64,000 nucleotides of DNA from BPGX01 sp035405785. Lineage in GTDB: Bacteria > Bacteroidota > Bacteroidia > B-17B0 > Aurantibacillaceae. The notes beneath the pieces are model-generated. The model worked only from the letters and a program-made list of their open reading frames with translations, made no database searches and had not been told where the DNA came from. Below, piece after piece: positions 42,972 to 52,157 of the stretch. Location of the stretch: positions 1 through 64,000 of the forward strand of contig DAONJS010000005.1 of the NCBI GenBank assembly GCA_035405785.1, written 5' to 3'. A program made the position numbers and the translations under genes. Every line of letters starts with the position of its first letter. Positions within the stretch are counted from its first letter, which is position 1.

Positions 42972-43898
42972 TTACCAGTACCTGAATTTTTCACAAGAAT
43001 AATAAGGAACTAAATTTCCACCAAACTCTCTAAAATACCTTTCAACATTTGGAAGCATGCTGCCTTCAAAATCAAATATCTTTAAATTCATTTGTTTGGC
43101 TTTTAATATGCTTTTCCACATACAACTTACTCCTGCTCCATGATGAGCCAATTCATTATCATATCCTCCTAATAAATAATACGCCTGATGTTTATCATAC
43201 ACGCAAAAAGTGCAAGCAATAGGCTTTTCATTCAGGTATGCAACAAAAGCAAAACTATTATTTTCATTTGCCCATTCTTTCAAAATCCTTGATAATAAAG
43301 TATAGTTGATTTTTTTATTTTGCCTTGAAAAAGTTTTTTTAATTAAATTTTCTACTTCATTATACTCTTTTACCTGAACAATTTGAATACCATCTTTTTC
43401 GGCTTTTCTAATACTTTTTCTTTTTTCAGAAGATAAATTTTCAAATAATTGATCTTCAGTAATATCTAAATTTAATTGATAAGTATAATTCACACACACT
43501 TTCCACTTATTCCATTGAAATACTTGTGTATCAATATAATCAGGAGAAAAAACGAATCTTGTATAAAAAGCCCTCTCTTTTTTTGTAAAGTACTCTGAAA
43601 TTAAAAATTGTAATTCTTTAAAAGCAGAATTTTTTGTTTCATTTTTTTCTGATGAAGGAAAAAATATCAACCCATTATACGGTTGAAATGGCGGAGGAAT
43701 AATATATGTTACTCCAAATCTTGACTTTTTGAAATAATAAAATAATCCAATTAAAGTTTGATTTTCATTAAAAATACCAACAATATGAATATTCGGGATA
43801 TAAATTTTCAAAAAATCTTTTTGATGAAATACAGATAAGCAATTTTGCCAACTATCAGGATAAATTAAATCAGATATATCTATTTGTTCCAGTTGCAT
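42972..43898 (-). CDS. FemAB/GNAT-like protein
   Basis: 308 residues that resemble the tandem-GNAT FemAB or Lipid II aminoacyltransferase-like group. LSSEKRKSIRKAEKDGIQIV is typical of the second GNAT half, and the end FDFEGSMLPNVERYFREFGG, with a conserved aromatic/Gly pattern, is shared by this family. No signal peptide. Its acceptor is unknown; peptidoglycan or capsule precursor are possible. Confidence 0.75.
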   Translation of the reverse strand: MQLEQIDISDLIYPDSWQNCLSVFHQKDFLKIYIPNIHIVGIFNENQTLIGLFYYFKKSRFGVTYIIPPPFQPYNGLIFFPSSEKNETKNSAFKELQFLISEYFTKKERAFYTRFVFSPDYIDTQVFQWNKWKVCVNYTYQLNLDITEDQLFENLSSEKRKSIRKAEKDGIQIVQVKEYNEVENLIKKTFSRQNKKINYTLLSRILKEWANENNSFAFVAYLNEKPIACTFCVYDKHQAYYLLGGYDNELAHHGAGVSCMWKSILKAKQMNLKIFDFEGSMLPNVERYFREFGGNLVPYYSCEKFRYW

Positions 43899-43911
43899 TA
43901 ATTTTATTTTT

Positions 43912-43919
43912 CAAATATA
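43912..43919 (-). promoter_or_regulatory. -7 element of the FemAB-like gene
   Basis: The minus strand reads TATATTTG, an exact match, 13 bases before the ATG at 43898. It lies immediately beyond the terminator of the upstream T9SS gene. Confidence 0.55.
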
Positions 43920-43932
43920 CTTTTCAAAAATA

Positions 43933-43968
43933 AAAAATCCCCTCTCTTTTGACAGAGAAGGGATTTCA
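43933..43968 (-). terminator. Rho-independent terminator of the T9SS cargo gene
   Basis: On the minus strand, AAATCCCTTCTC and its near-complement GAGAGGGGATTT flank the loop TGTCAAAA and are followed by a T-rich run (TTTTTATTTTT). It lies 20 bases past the cargo gene's stop. Confidence 0.75.
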
Positions 43969-43988
43969 GATAATCAATGAGATTGTTG

Positions 43989-46900
43989 TTATTTTGCAAT
44001 AATCAATTTACCTGTTTTTACAAAATCATTTGTTCTAATTTGAATAATATAAATACCTGCATTTAAATTTTGAGTATTGATTTCCATTTCTAAATTATTT
44101 CCTGTACTATTGATTCTTGTATTTTGAGAAGTAATAATTTTTCCGGTAATATCCATAATTGTCATATTTACATTATGATTTCCAATAGGCAAATTAAATT
44201 GAACTTTTGTAAAATCATTAGCAGGATTTGGATAGATGAATAAATTATCAACATTAGAACTTGAATTTTGAATTTCATTTACAGACACCACATAAGGAGT
44301 AGCAAATTTTGAAGTTGCCCAGATTCCTCTTCCGTGTGTTGCGGCATAAATGTATCCAGAGTTGTAACATAACCAATGTGGAAGAATTTGTTGTTTTAAT
44401 TGATAAACAGGAACTAAAGGTAATTGACCATTATTATCTTGTGTCCATACTGGATTTGCAACGGTAATATCAATTGTGGAATAAACACCTTTTTCAGTAC
44501 CAACAACTACTTTATTATTATCTTGATAAATGAATAAAGAAGCGTATACAGGAATATTTGGTAGGTTACCAGTTTTATCTACAAAATTAGTAGCATCAGT
44601 TTCATTTCTGGATAATAATCTGGCATCGCTTACTGTTGCAAAAACTCTACCACCAGAAGTATTATATCCACCCAAAGTTACTAAAACTGTTTGGTTATCA
44701 TCTGATACTGAAATGCTAGTTATCGGATAATTAAATTTACCAATGCAAGTAGTTCTTATAGGGTTAATCTTTCTGAACTTGGTTCTATCTGCTACAATAC
44801 TACTTCCACTTACTTTAGTAAAAGCTGAATCAATATCAGATGTAAATACTCCACTATAATCTCTAAAATCATTATCCAAAATAGCCCCTAAGTGAGAAAT
44901 TCTGTATAAATAATATGCATTTGTTGTAGCATCATAAGTTGAAAAATATAATTCTGTGCCTGCAGGAGCCCATTGTAAATTTGTAACATCACCCTTCACT
45001 GCTACAACAGTTGAAGAAGGAACTCCACCAGGACCATCAATTCTTGAATTAGAACCTGCTATTTTTATCCATGCTGGCGAAATATCACCATTTAATCCTC
45101 TTTTAGTTAGCATAACTCCTTTTTTAACTCCCACAGCTAATCTTGCGGCTCTTGTTTGAGGAATCTTTACAATGTTAGTAGTTATAGGAGATGCTGTGTA
45201 AGATAAAGGAGAAGTCAATTGAATACTATCAAGATGAGTATAACCTGGTATTCCCAAGTCAGAATTTACAGCATACACCCAATCGCCTGCATTATATCTT
45301 AAAGCAACTTTAATCATTATAATAGTATCATTGTTGCTGGATAATGGCGTATAATTTAAGGTTATTCTAATAGAGTCCAATAAATTTGATTGTAGAAAAA
45401 TTTGATTATTTGCAGTACTAGAATTATCAAAACCAGTTCCTGAAAATGAATATGATGTTATATTATTACCAGTATAAGTTGGATATAATGTAAATTGCTT
45501 TGATGGGCTTGTTACAGCTTGATTGTAAGTAGCTCCTGTGCTAACAATAACCATATCATAATAAGCGTTCTTTTGAGGGCGGGTATAATTAAATACAAAT
45601 TTCTTCTTGGTATTACCAGCGGATACTTTTGTAAATAAAGTATCTACAGCATTCCACAAAATTGCAGAATCAGCAGGTGGTACTTGTCCCCAGTTTTCCC
45701 AAAGTGCTAATGGTGTATTTAAGCCAGCAAAACTTGGGAAAAATGGCTTTGTTCCTGATGAAGCAACAGCTGAAGTATATAATACATCAGTAAATCCTGC
45801 AAATGGATTAGTTGAGATATTGGTATTTCTTTGAATACTTCCAAAATTAAAAGAAGTAAAAGCAGTTTTATTATTAATTTTTGAAAATTCAATACCGTAA
45901 GCATCCTTAGCAGTATAATTAATAGCATTCATAGCAACAGAAGGTGTAGCACTACCTTTGATGTATAATGGCCCTTCATTGAAAGATGCTCCCAACACAC
46001 CGCCAACTGGCACGGCAGTAGAAGTACCTACATTTGTAGGGAAGTTTGTCATTGTAGCAGTATTCATTTGTGTTGTATTATAACCTTTGTTTGCGGCTAA
46101 AAAATTGTAGGAATTAGCAGTTGTATTAAAAATACCTTTAAAGATTCCTCCGTTTGTTGCAACCATAAATTCATTAGGATTATTAAACTTAAAAGCAATA
46201 TCATGAACAAAAGGATGTAAGTAAAATTGTGCCATTGGCTCAATAAATGTTTCCATACCCACCTGTGACCATGTTCCATTTCCAAAACTTGCACTGGGGC
46301 TTTGTTTCCAATGATATAAAATATAACCTCCTATAAATATCTCCTGTGGATTAGTTGGATGAACTTTAATAGTATTTGAATACGCTCCATAATAATTATA
46401 CTTTAAATTACCACTTTCATCTGCACCATAAAACTGTTGGAAAATATCAAATTGACCATTGCTACCAAGTGTGATTGCAGTCCAAGTAGCACCTTTATCT
46501 GTTGAACCATAAACAGCGTTTAATTCTTGATCTTGAGGTGAATAGATATTAGTGGTAGAAGCAGTTCCAGTTTTAGAGACTAAAAGATATACATAATTAG
46601 GATCGGAAGGAGCAATTGCAATCTCAATTCTACCCATTTTATTAACATTTGGATTAGAAGTTGAAGTTGGTGTAATATCTGAAAATGAACCAGGAGCACC
46701 ATTTGAACTTCTGTAAACTTTATTATTTGTTGTAGTATAATCGCCAGCAGAATAATAAACATATCCATCAATTCCTACTTTTACATCTTGAGCAGGTGTA
46801 GTACTTTCCTGAGTAAATGTTGAACCACCATCAGTAGAGATAAAAAATCCTTTAGTAGCAGCTACATAAATTTTCTGAGGATCTGTAGGATGTGTAGCTA

Positions 46901-47327
46901 CTTCATTAACATCTCCTAAAAGAGATGAATCTGCCACTAAAGTAAAAGTATTACCGTTAGGAGAAAATTTATAAAGTCCTGTACCTTTGAAAGCATGAGA
47001 TTTATATTGATATAAGTTTCTATAAAAGAAACTTTCACCAGTACCTACATAAATAGAACCGTCTGCACCTTGCGACATGCAGGATACATTAAAAACGCCT
47101 GATTGGTCATTCACTGGCGACCATGTGCTACCGCCATTTGTAGATTTAAATACACCACCGCCAACACTTCCGGCAAAAATTGTTTTGCCTGTCGGGTCGG
47201 TTTTATCATATAAAATAGCGCGGGTTCTACCACCTACATTATCTGGGCCTACTTCTTGCCAGTTCAATCCTAACTGGGCAAAGCCCAAAGAACTCATGCT
47301 TATCAAAACAATTAAACTCTTTTTCAT
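43989..47327 (-). CDS. Large secreted protein with T9SS type A sorting domain
   Basis: 1112 residues. A signal peptide (MKKSLIVLISMSSLGFAQ) is followed by sortilin/BNR-like propeller segments such as GGVFKSTNGGSTWSPVND, FFISTDGGSTFTQES and YGSTDKGATWTAI over the first 400 residues. A central part is probably beta-rich, and propeller-like segments return near 950. The last 80 residues (IYPNPANDFTKVQF, then MDITGKII and AGIYIIQI, ending KTGKLIIAK) are the Por secretion-system C-terminal sorting domain. It is therefore exported through the type IX system and anchored or released at the surface. Ligand or enzymatic role unknown. Confidence 0.92.
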   Translation of the reverse strand: MKKSLIVLISMSSLGFAQLGLNWQEVGPDNVGGRTRAILYDKTDPTGKTIFAGSVGGGVFKSTNGGSTWSPVNDQSGVFNVSCMSQGADGSIYVGTGESFFYRNLYQYKSHAFKGTGLYKFSPNGNTFTLVADSSLLGDVNEVATHPTDPQKIYVAATKGFFISTDGGSTFTQESTTPAQDVKVGIDGYVYYSAGDYTTTNNKVYRSSNGAPGSFSDITPTSTSNPNVNKMGRIEIAIAPSDPNYVYLLVSKTGTASTTNIYSPQDQELNAVYGSTDKGATWTAITLGSNGQFDIFQQFYGADESGNLKYNYYGAYSNTIKVHPTNPQEIFIGGYILYHWKQSPSASFGNGTWSQVGMETFIEPMAQFYLHPFVHDIAFKFNNPNEFMVATNGGIFKGIFNTTANSYNFLAANKGYNTTQMNTATMTNFPTNVGTSTAVPVGGVLGASFNEGPLYIKGSATPSVAMNAINYTAKDAYGIEFSKINNKTAFTSFNFGSIQRNTNISTNPFAGFTDVLYTSAVASSGTKPFFPSFAGLNTPLALWENWGQVPPADSAILWNAVDTLFTKVSAGNTKKKFVFNYTRPQKNAYYDMVIVSTGATYNQAVTSPSKQFTLYPTYTGNNITSYSFSGTGFDNSSTANNQIFLQSNLLDSIRITLNYTPLSSNNDTIIMIKVALRYNAGDWVYAVNSDLGIPGYTHLDSIQLTSPLSYTASPITTNIVKIPQTRAARLAVGVKKGVMLTKRGLNGDISPAWIKIAGSNSRIDGPGGVPSSTVVAVKGDVTNLQWAPAGTELYFSTYDATTNAYYLYRISHLGAILDNDFRDYSGVFTSDIDSAFTKVSGSSIVADRTKFRKINPIRTTCIGKFNYPITSISVSDDNQTVLVTLGGYNTSGGRVFATVSDARLLSRNETDATNFVDKTGNLPNIPVYASLFIYQDNNKVVVGTEKGVYSTIDITVANPVWTQDNNGQLPLVPVYQLKQQILPHWLCYNSGYIYAATHGRGIWATSKFATPYVVSVNEIQNSSSNVDNLFIYPNPANDFTKVQFNLPIGNHNVNMTIMDITGKIITSQNTRINSTGNNLEMEINTQNLNAGIYIIQIRTNDFVKTGKLIIAK

Positions 47328-47353
47328 AGTATTCTTTTTAAAAAGATTTCGGC

Positions 47354-47361
47354 CAAATATA
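47354..47361 (-). promoter_or_regulatory. -7 element of the T9SS cargo gene
   Basis: The minus strand reads TATATTTG followed by GCC, an exact match, 26 bases before the ATG. Confidence 0.55.
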
Positions 47362-47425
47362 AGGAGAAATATTTAATTCATAAAAAAAATTAAAATTTCT
47401 GCTAAAAAATAAATACCCCTAATAA

Positions 47426-47998
47426 TTAAAACCCCAAAAGGCGAACACTAAAAAGTATATTTGGAGATGGGCTTTGTGTAAAGTTTGGAATGATTTCAGG
47501 TTGAATTATCAAAGACAAATTATCAGATACATCAAAGGTTTTTAAATGGGCATCTACATTAGCGTCTAAGATGTTCAAAACATAAATGAGTACTGTGCCT
47601 GCTATAGATAAATCCCGCCACTTTTTACTTTGATTTTTTAGTAAAGTCAATTGTTGAGATGAATAACCATCAGAATTTACGCCACCATTGATAACATTGA
47701 TGAGTTCTTTTTTGTAATACAAATAATGGTTGTTTTGCTGAAAAGCATTGTAAAACAATAATCCGCCGACGCCGTAAATAATGGGCACTTTCCAATACTT
47801 TTTATTATACATTTGTCCAGCACCTGGAATGATAGCACTTAATACACTTGCTTTTTTAGGAGGAGACCAGTTTTTTATATTTAAAAATGAGTGGGATTTT
47901 TTGGGCGTGTAAAAAGGAGATGTAGAATCTGTTTGAGAAAAATTTTTATTCATTAGAAAAATGAGTGCTATTAAAAGTAAGTGTATTATGTTTTTCAT
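47426..47998 (-). CDS. DUF5683 membrane protein
   Basis: 190 residues with a signal peptide (LLLIALIFLMNKNFSQ). WSPPKKASVLSAIIPGAGQMYNKKYWKVPIIYGVGGLLFY is the characteristic DUF5683 block, which looks like a membrane hairpin, and a second hydrophobic stretch is LSIAGTVLIYVLNILDANVDAHL. Function unknown. In other Bacteroidota it is often near ParB or lytic transglycosylase genes, as I recall; not so here. Confidence 0.82.
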   Translation of the reverse strand: MKNIIHLLLIALIFLMNKNFSQTDSTSPFYTPKKSHSFLNIKNWSPPKKASVLSAIIPGAGQMYNKKYWKVPIIYGVGGLLFYNAFQQNNHYLYYKKELINVINGGVNSDGYSSQQLTLLKNQSKKWRDLSIAGTVLIYVLNILDANVDAHLKTFDVSDNLSLIIQPEIIPNFTQSPSPNILFSVRLLGF

Positions 47999-48032
47999 TA
48001 TGTATTATTTAAATTTAGTTACAATAATTTTT

Positions 48033-48169
48033 ACCGCAGAGACGCTAAGACGCAAAGTTTTATTAGTTATAAGTTTTGTGTTTTTAATTTTAAGTTAATA
48101 ATTAAAAAATTAATTGAAATTAAGCGAAAAAAAAGATTTAATACTTTGCGTGCTTTGCGTCATTGCGGT
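48033..48169. repeat. Inverted-repeat element with ACCGCAGAGACGC arms
   Basis: The left arm starts ACCGCAGAGACGC and continues TAAGACGCAAAG. The right arm reads CTTTGCGTGCTTTGCG and ends TCATTGCGGT, near the reverse complement. About 85 AT-rich bases lie between. Similar GCAGAGACGCAAAG palindromes are known as dispersed elements in diverse bacteria. No gene is seen here. Confidence 0.6.
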
Positions 48170-48194
48170 TTAATTTTACTATTTTTCTTTTCAT

Positions 48195-49496
48195 TCAAAT
48201 ATCTTTAACTAATGTGTTGCCAAAATTTTGATGTAATATAGTTTCAATTTTTTCAATAGTTTGGGAGGCATTTAAGAATTCCTGTGTAGTATCTACGGGT
48301 AGTTGGTTAGTGCCTTTGGAATCTAATGCTTTGACAAGTTCGCTTACAGTAATTTGATAATCTGGTTTTAATGGTAAGTAAACAGGGTCGTCATTTTCTT
48401 GCTTTACTTCTATGATGAAATTCACATCTATTAAGTCGTTTAAGATTGTTTGCGTTAGGCGAATAGGAATATCTAATTGTTCTGAAATTTCACTTGCTTT
48501 AATGCCTTTATTTTTTTGAATAAAATAGTTAAGTAGTTTGCTTAATATCATTATACTAAATACTTTTCTCATTCTCATACTTAGGTGTGAAATTTCTGTT
48601 TCTAACTCAAACTTATTAATATGTTGATGAGCATATACCCACTCAGCACCAAATAATACTATATACCAACTGTATTGCACAAATATCAAAAATAAAGGCA
48701 GTGCAGCCAAACTTCCATAAATAGCATTAAAGCGAGAAACGCCAATTTGAAAATGAATATATGCCCATTGTAATAATTCAAATAATAGTGCTGCTACAAA
48801 TGCCCCAATGAATGCTGATTTTACAGATATAAAAGCATTAGTGAGTGTTTTATATAAAAAGAAAAAAACTAAAATCAACAATACAAATGATAATAACTTA
48901 ATGCCAATAACAGCGGCACTTGAAAATAATATCGCTGATATTTTTGTTTGTAATAAAATAGTAATACTGCTTGAAAAAATTAAAAACAATGGAGCAAAAA
49001 TCATAATGGCAATATAATCTGCAATTTTTCTAAACCAATTTCTTGGCTTTTGGGCTTCCCATATCTGATTAAAAACGGATTCAATATTATGCAATAATGA
49101 AACAACACTATACAATAATAAAAATACGCCAGCCCCTGCAATAACTCCACCTTTTGCTGCTTTTAGCATTGCATTTGCGTATTCAAAAACATTTGTCAAT
49201 AAAAAAGAATACTGAGGATTTTTTTCAATAATATCTTTTTCTAATTCTTTTTCTAATCCAAATCCTTTGGCAATAGCAAAAGCAAGAGCAACCAACGGAA
49301 CGATTGAGAAAAAAGTGAAATAGGTAAGAGCAGATGCTTGTGTTAAACATTTATCTGCAATAAACTTTTTCCACGATAATACAGCAATTCTAATTGTTTT
49401 AAGAATGTTAGCTACTAATGGCCTTTCTTTATCTAAACGAGTATTCCATAAATTCGTTTTAATAATATTAAATATATACTTCAATAATTGCATCAT
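48195..49496 (-). CDS. YihY/BrkB family membrane protein
   Basis: 433 residues with an N-terminal part containing KCLTQASALTYFTFFSIVPLVALAFAIAKGFG and six or so membrane segments, then YGSLAALPLFLIFVQYSWYIVLFGAEWVYAHQH, all typical of the YihY/UPF0761 family. The C-terminal 130 residues are soluble and look like a winged-helix (ISEQLDIPIRLTQTILNDLI), a usual fusion in this family. Function unknown; not RNase BN. It starts 9 bases after dacB. Confidence 0.88.
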   Translation of the reverse strand: MMQLLKYIFNIIKTNLWNTRLDKERPLVANILKTIRIAVLSWKKFIADKCLTQASALTYFTFFSIVPLVALAFAIAKGFGLEKELEKDIIEKNPQYSFLLTNVFEYANAMLKAAKGGVIAGAGVFLLLYSVVSLLHNIESVFNQIWEAQKPRNWFRKIADYIAIMIFAPLFLIFSSSITILLQTKISAILFSSAAVIGIKLLSFVLLILVFFFLYKTLTNAFISVKSAFIGAFVAALLFELLQWAYIHFQIGVSRFNAIYGSLAALPLFLIFVQYSWYIVLFGAEWVYAHQHINKFELETEISHLSMRMRKVFSIMILSKLLNYFIQKNKGIKASEISEQLDIPIRLTQTILNDLIDVNFIIEVKQENDDPVYLPLKPDYQITVSELVKALDSKGTNQLPVDTTQEFLNASQTIEKIETILHQNFGNTLVKDI

Positions 49497-49505
49497 ATTA
49501 AGTTT

Positions 49506-50918
49506 TTAAAAATTTTGGTACAAAGTTTCAAAAAATATCTTGGATATTTGTTTAATTTTTTCATTAGAGGTATTAAAATTATTGTACATCAAGCATACAG
49601 ACAGTATTTTTCCTGATTTTGTTTTTAGAAATCCTGCGTAAGTTCTGACTCTTTGAATATAGCCTGTTTTACACAATAAATTTCCTGACAAAGGAGGTGA
49701 ATTAGAAAAGTTTTTCATAGTGCCTGATTCTCCTGATATCGGAAGCGAATTTTGAAAAATGTTTTTATTTTTGCTATTAAATATCAGGCTTAAAAATTGT
49801 GTCATTACATCAGCAGAAATACCATTTAATCTTGACAACCCACAAGCATCATCTATGTTTATTTCATTTGTATTGATGTTTTTTTCTTTCAAAAAGTTCA
49901 AGATAATTTTTTTTCCATTCTCATAATTTCCATTTCCTAATGCGTATAACATAGCTTCTGCAAAAAAATTGATGCTGTGTAAGTTAGTTAATCTAACAAT
50001 TTCATAAAGTGGGGGAGATTTTAATGTGAATAATAAATGGTATTGCAAATAACTTAATGTATCTGCATTAGTGATAATAGGGAATTGTTGTTGATTAAAA
50101 GAGATATTATTTTTTGAAAAAGTTGAAATCAATTCTTGAGCAAACATTCTTGCAGGATCTGGCAAAGCACCTTCAATGGAATAATCTTTTTGAAATGGAG
50201 GAATGGAACCATTTATTCTTTTTGAGTAATTAAGCGGATCGCCGTAAATATAAGCATTATCACCACCTTGCTTTGAGATTAAAGTGTTTTCTGTAATTTC
50301 AATTTTTGGTGATTTATTATATTGAGGAAAAATTTTAGTTATCTGAACTTTAGAATTTACTTCATTAGATTGAAGATAAATGTGAAATTCATTGTCGTAG
50401 ATATTGATAGGATAAGGAATAGCAGAATAATAATTATTAATATCTTCCCAAACCCAATTGTCGTTAATTTCTGGTTTAAAATAAGAATTGTCAATGATAA
50501 TTTTGCCAGATATATTTTCAATGTCTTTGTTTTTCAATGATTCACAAATTTCCTGTAAGGAAGGCGATTTAAAGAAGCGAGATTCAAATGTAGGATCGCC
50601 GTATCCTTTAATAATCAGGTTTCCATTTAATGTTTTGTTCTCAACATTTCCCGAGTAATAAACTTCTGTTTTAAATTGAAAATTTGCCCCTAATTTTTCT
50701 AAAGCAACAATGGTAGTAATTAACTTAAAAGTGCTTGCAGGAGCAAGTTGGATGTGGCTATTATGTTCTAAAATTGTTTTGGAATCAGATGCATCTTTTA
50801 CAGATACAGCAATGATTGCAGAAGATAATTCATTATTTTTGAGAATAATATCTAAACCTGCATTTTGAGAGAATAAAAATTTAAATAAACAGAATAAAAA
50901 TGTTAAAATTCGCGGCAT
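49506..50918 (-). CDS. dacB: D-alanyl-D-alanine carboxypeptidase/endopeptidase, PBP4 type
   Basis: Periplasmic S13 peptidase that trims or cleaves peptidoglycan crosslinks. It has a signal peptide (ILTFLFCLFKFLFSQN). The SxxK motif STFK (ASTFKLITT) starts near residue 55, CGLSRLNGIS matches the second-motif region and KTGYIQ the KTG box. Length 470 agrees with PBP4 (477 in E. coli). The first member of a likely two-gene operon with YihY. A -7 element lies 13 bases upstream. Confidence 0.92.
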   Translation of the reverse strand: MPRILTFLFCLFKFLFSQNAGLDIILKNNELSSAIIAVSVKDASDSKTILEHNSHIQLAPASTFKLITTIVALEKLGANFQFKTEVYYSGNVENKTLNGNLIIKGYGDPTFESRFFKSPSLQEICESLKNKDIENISGKIIIDNSYFKPEINDNWVWEDINNYYSAIPYPINIYDNEFHIYLQSNEVNSKVQITKIFPQYNKSPKIEITENTLISKQGGDNAYIYGDPLNYSKRINGSIPPFQKDYSIEGALPDPARMFAQELISTFSKNNISFNQQQFPIITNADTLSYLQYHLLFTLKSPPLYEIVRLTNLHSINFFAEAMLYALGNGNYENGKKIILNFLKEKNINTNEINIDDACGLSRLNGISADVMTQFLSLIFNSKNKNIFQNSLPISGESGTMKNFSNSPPLSGNLLCKTGYIQRVRTYAGFLKTKSGKILSVCLMYNNFNTSNEKIKQISKIFFETLYQNF

Positions 50919-50931
50919 AATTTCAAAAAAG

Positions 50932-50939
50932 CAAAACTA
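50932..50939 (-). promoter_or_regulatory. -7 element of dacB
   Basis: The minus strand reads TAGTTTTG, an exact TAnnTTTG, 13 bases before the dacB ATG. Confidence 0.55.
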
Positions 50940-51001
50940 ATTAAAATTTTAGTATATTTACACAATTTTTTTAATTTTCATTAACCCATTTAAATTTTTT
51001 T

Positions 51002-51451
51002 ATGTCAAAGAAGAAAGATAAAAAGAAAAAACCTTCTGTAAAAGCCCAAAATAAAGGGAATAAAAAGAAGGTTTCTGCGAAAAAAAACGACAAAAAAAAT
51101 ACCGCAAAATCAAGCTCATCAAATAAAAAGAAAACAACCAACAAACCTAAAATAAAGTCAAAAGAAGGTAAAAAGCCATCTAAAGAACTTTCAAAAAAGA
51201 TTCTTAAAAAAACGAATAAAGAAAAAGAAAAAAATATTGATAAGGTTGAAAAGCCCAATGATTCTGACAAAAAGAAAAGAAGAAGAAGAGATAATAAACC
51301 TGTTATGAGCATAGAAATGCTTTCAAAAATGCCTAAACCAAAATACCTTGTTAAATTAAAAATAGATTCAAAAACTATTATTTTTGTTAAGGATGAAAAA
51401 TCATTAAAAAAATGGAAATCCATGTATCCAAATGCAGAGGAAATTCTATAA
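51002..51451 (+). CDS. Lysine-rich basic protein of unknown function
   Basis: 149 residues. The first 100 are low complexity, mostly Lys with Ser, Asn, Thr, Glu and a KKRRRRD cluster, much like a histone H1-type tail. The last 45 (PKYLVKLKIDSKTIIFVKDE and KKWKSMYPNAEEIL) look like a small folded unit. Such charge suggests binding to DNA, RNA or ribosomes; this is inference. The N-terminal coding is almost entirely A-rich codons, so frameshift-prone runs occur. Divergent from dacB. Confidence 0.7.
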   Translation: MSKKKDKKKKPSVKAQNKGNKKKVSAKKNDKKNTAKSSSSNKKKTTNKPKIKSKEGKKPSKELSKKILKKTNKEKEKNIDKVEKPNDSDKKKRRRRDNKPVMSIEMLSKMPKPKYLVKLKIDSKTIIFVKDEKSLKKWKSMYPNAEEIL

Positions 51452-51479
51452 AGTGAAAAGTGAAAAGTGAAAAGTGAAA
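51452..51479 (+). repeat. Tandem heptamer AGTGAAA x4
   Basis: Four perfect AGTGAAA copies stand directly after the stop of the Lys-rich gene and before the 36-bp repeat at 51487. It is the same heptamer family as at 1128, 28503 and (reversed) 40737. Confidence 0.85.
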
Positions 51480-51486
51480 AATTTTT

Positions 51487-51522
51487 CAAAAAAATCCCGA
51501 AGGGATGACAAGATTATAGTGA
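51487..51522 (+). repeat. 36-bp dispersed repeat with GAAGGGAT core, copy 2
   Basis: It opens CAAAAAAATCC, has core GAAGGGAT and ends GATTATAGTGA. It agrees with 1494-1529 at 31 of 36 bases in inverted orientation. A TGCTGAC/GTTAGCA palindrome lies near it (51550-51564). Confidence 0.7.
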
Positions 51523-51634
51523 ATAGTTTTAAATGTTTAATTTTTTGTTTGCTGACCGTTAGCATCGAAGGTTTTAATAATTCATATCATAAAAAACAAA
51601 ATCTATAAAAGTTTTTTTGATAATAATATTTTTT

Positions 51635-51642
51635 GTATAATT
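51635..51642 (+). promoter_or_regulatory. Probable -7 element of rpsP
   Basis: TATAATTG followed by CACCCC, one mismatch to TAnnTTTG. The yidC promoter has the same CACCCC in this place. The rpsP ATG follows about 29 bases later. Confidence 0.45.
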
Positions 51643-51671
51643 GCACCCCTTAATTTTAAAAACAAAAACAA

Positions 51672-52157
51672 ATGGCTACAAAAATCAGATTACAAAGACA
51701 TGGAAAGAAAGATTATGCTTTCTTCCACATTGTGGTAGCAGACAGTAGAGCCCCACGCGATGGGAGGTTTATTGAAAAATTAGGTTTTTACAATCCTAAC
51801 ACTGACCCTGCCACTATTGAAATAAACTTTGACAGAGCGTTACATTGGCTCAACACTGGTGCTCAACCTACTGAAACTTGCAGAAGAATTTTATCTTACA
51901 AAGGTGTTTTATACAAAAAACATTTGTTAGATGGAATTAAAAAAGGTGCTTTAACAGAAGAACAAGCAGAGAAAAAGTTTCAAGCTTGGTTAAATGAAAA
52001 ATTAGCAAAAGTTGAAGCTAAAAAACAAAAATTAGCCAAAGAAAAAGAAGCTAAGAAATCTGCACAATTAAAAGCAGAAGCAGAATATAGAACTCAGAAG
52101 GCATCTAAAAAAACTCAAGCCCCTGAATCTTCTGAAACACCTGCTAACGAAGGATAA
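51672..52157 (+). CDS. rpsP: 30S ribosomal protein S16
   Basis: Ribosomal small-subunit assembly protein. The N-terminal 80 residues (KIRLQRHGKKDYAFFHIVVADSRAPRDGRFIEKLGFYNP) are the standard S16 core. A Lys/Glu/Ala-rich, probably helical tail of about 80 residues follows, making 161 residues against 82 in E. coli; such tails are usual in Bacteroidota. Not accompanied here by rimM, trmD or rplS. Confidence 0.96.
   Translation: MATKIRLQRHGKKDYAFFHIVVADSRAPRDGRFIEKLGFYNPNTDPATIEINFDRALHWLNTGAQPTETCRRILSYKGVLYKKHLLDGIKKGALTEEQAEKKFQAWLNEKLAKVEAKKQKLAKEKEAKKSAQLKAEAEYRTQKASKKTQAPESSETPANEG

Noticed and set aside
44530..47376. Several short frames on both strands across the T9SS cargo gene
   Set aside because: Alternative-frame shadows of one long, well supported coding sequence.
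47981..48208. 75-codon frame on the plus strand
   Set aside because: It covers the inverted-repeat element at 48033-48169 and has no recognisable protein features.
1545..51480. CRISPR array
   Set aside because: The heptamer and palindromic repeats are short, directly adjacent and lack spacers of even length; no cas genes are present.
50971..51489. 172-codon minus-strand frame opposite the Lys-rich gene
   Set aside because: It is the antisense of A-rich codons (Phe/Leu/Ser-rich shadow). The plus frame has an ATG, a plausible gene context and a structured C-terminus.
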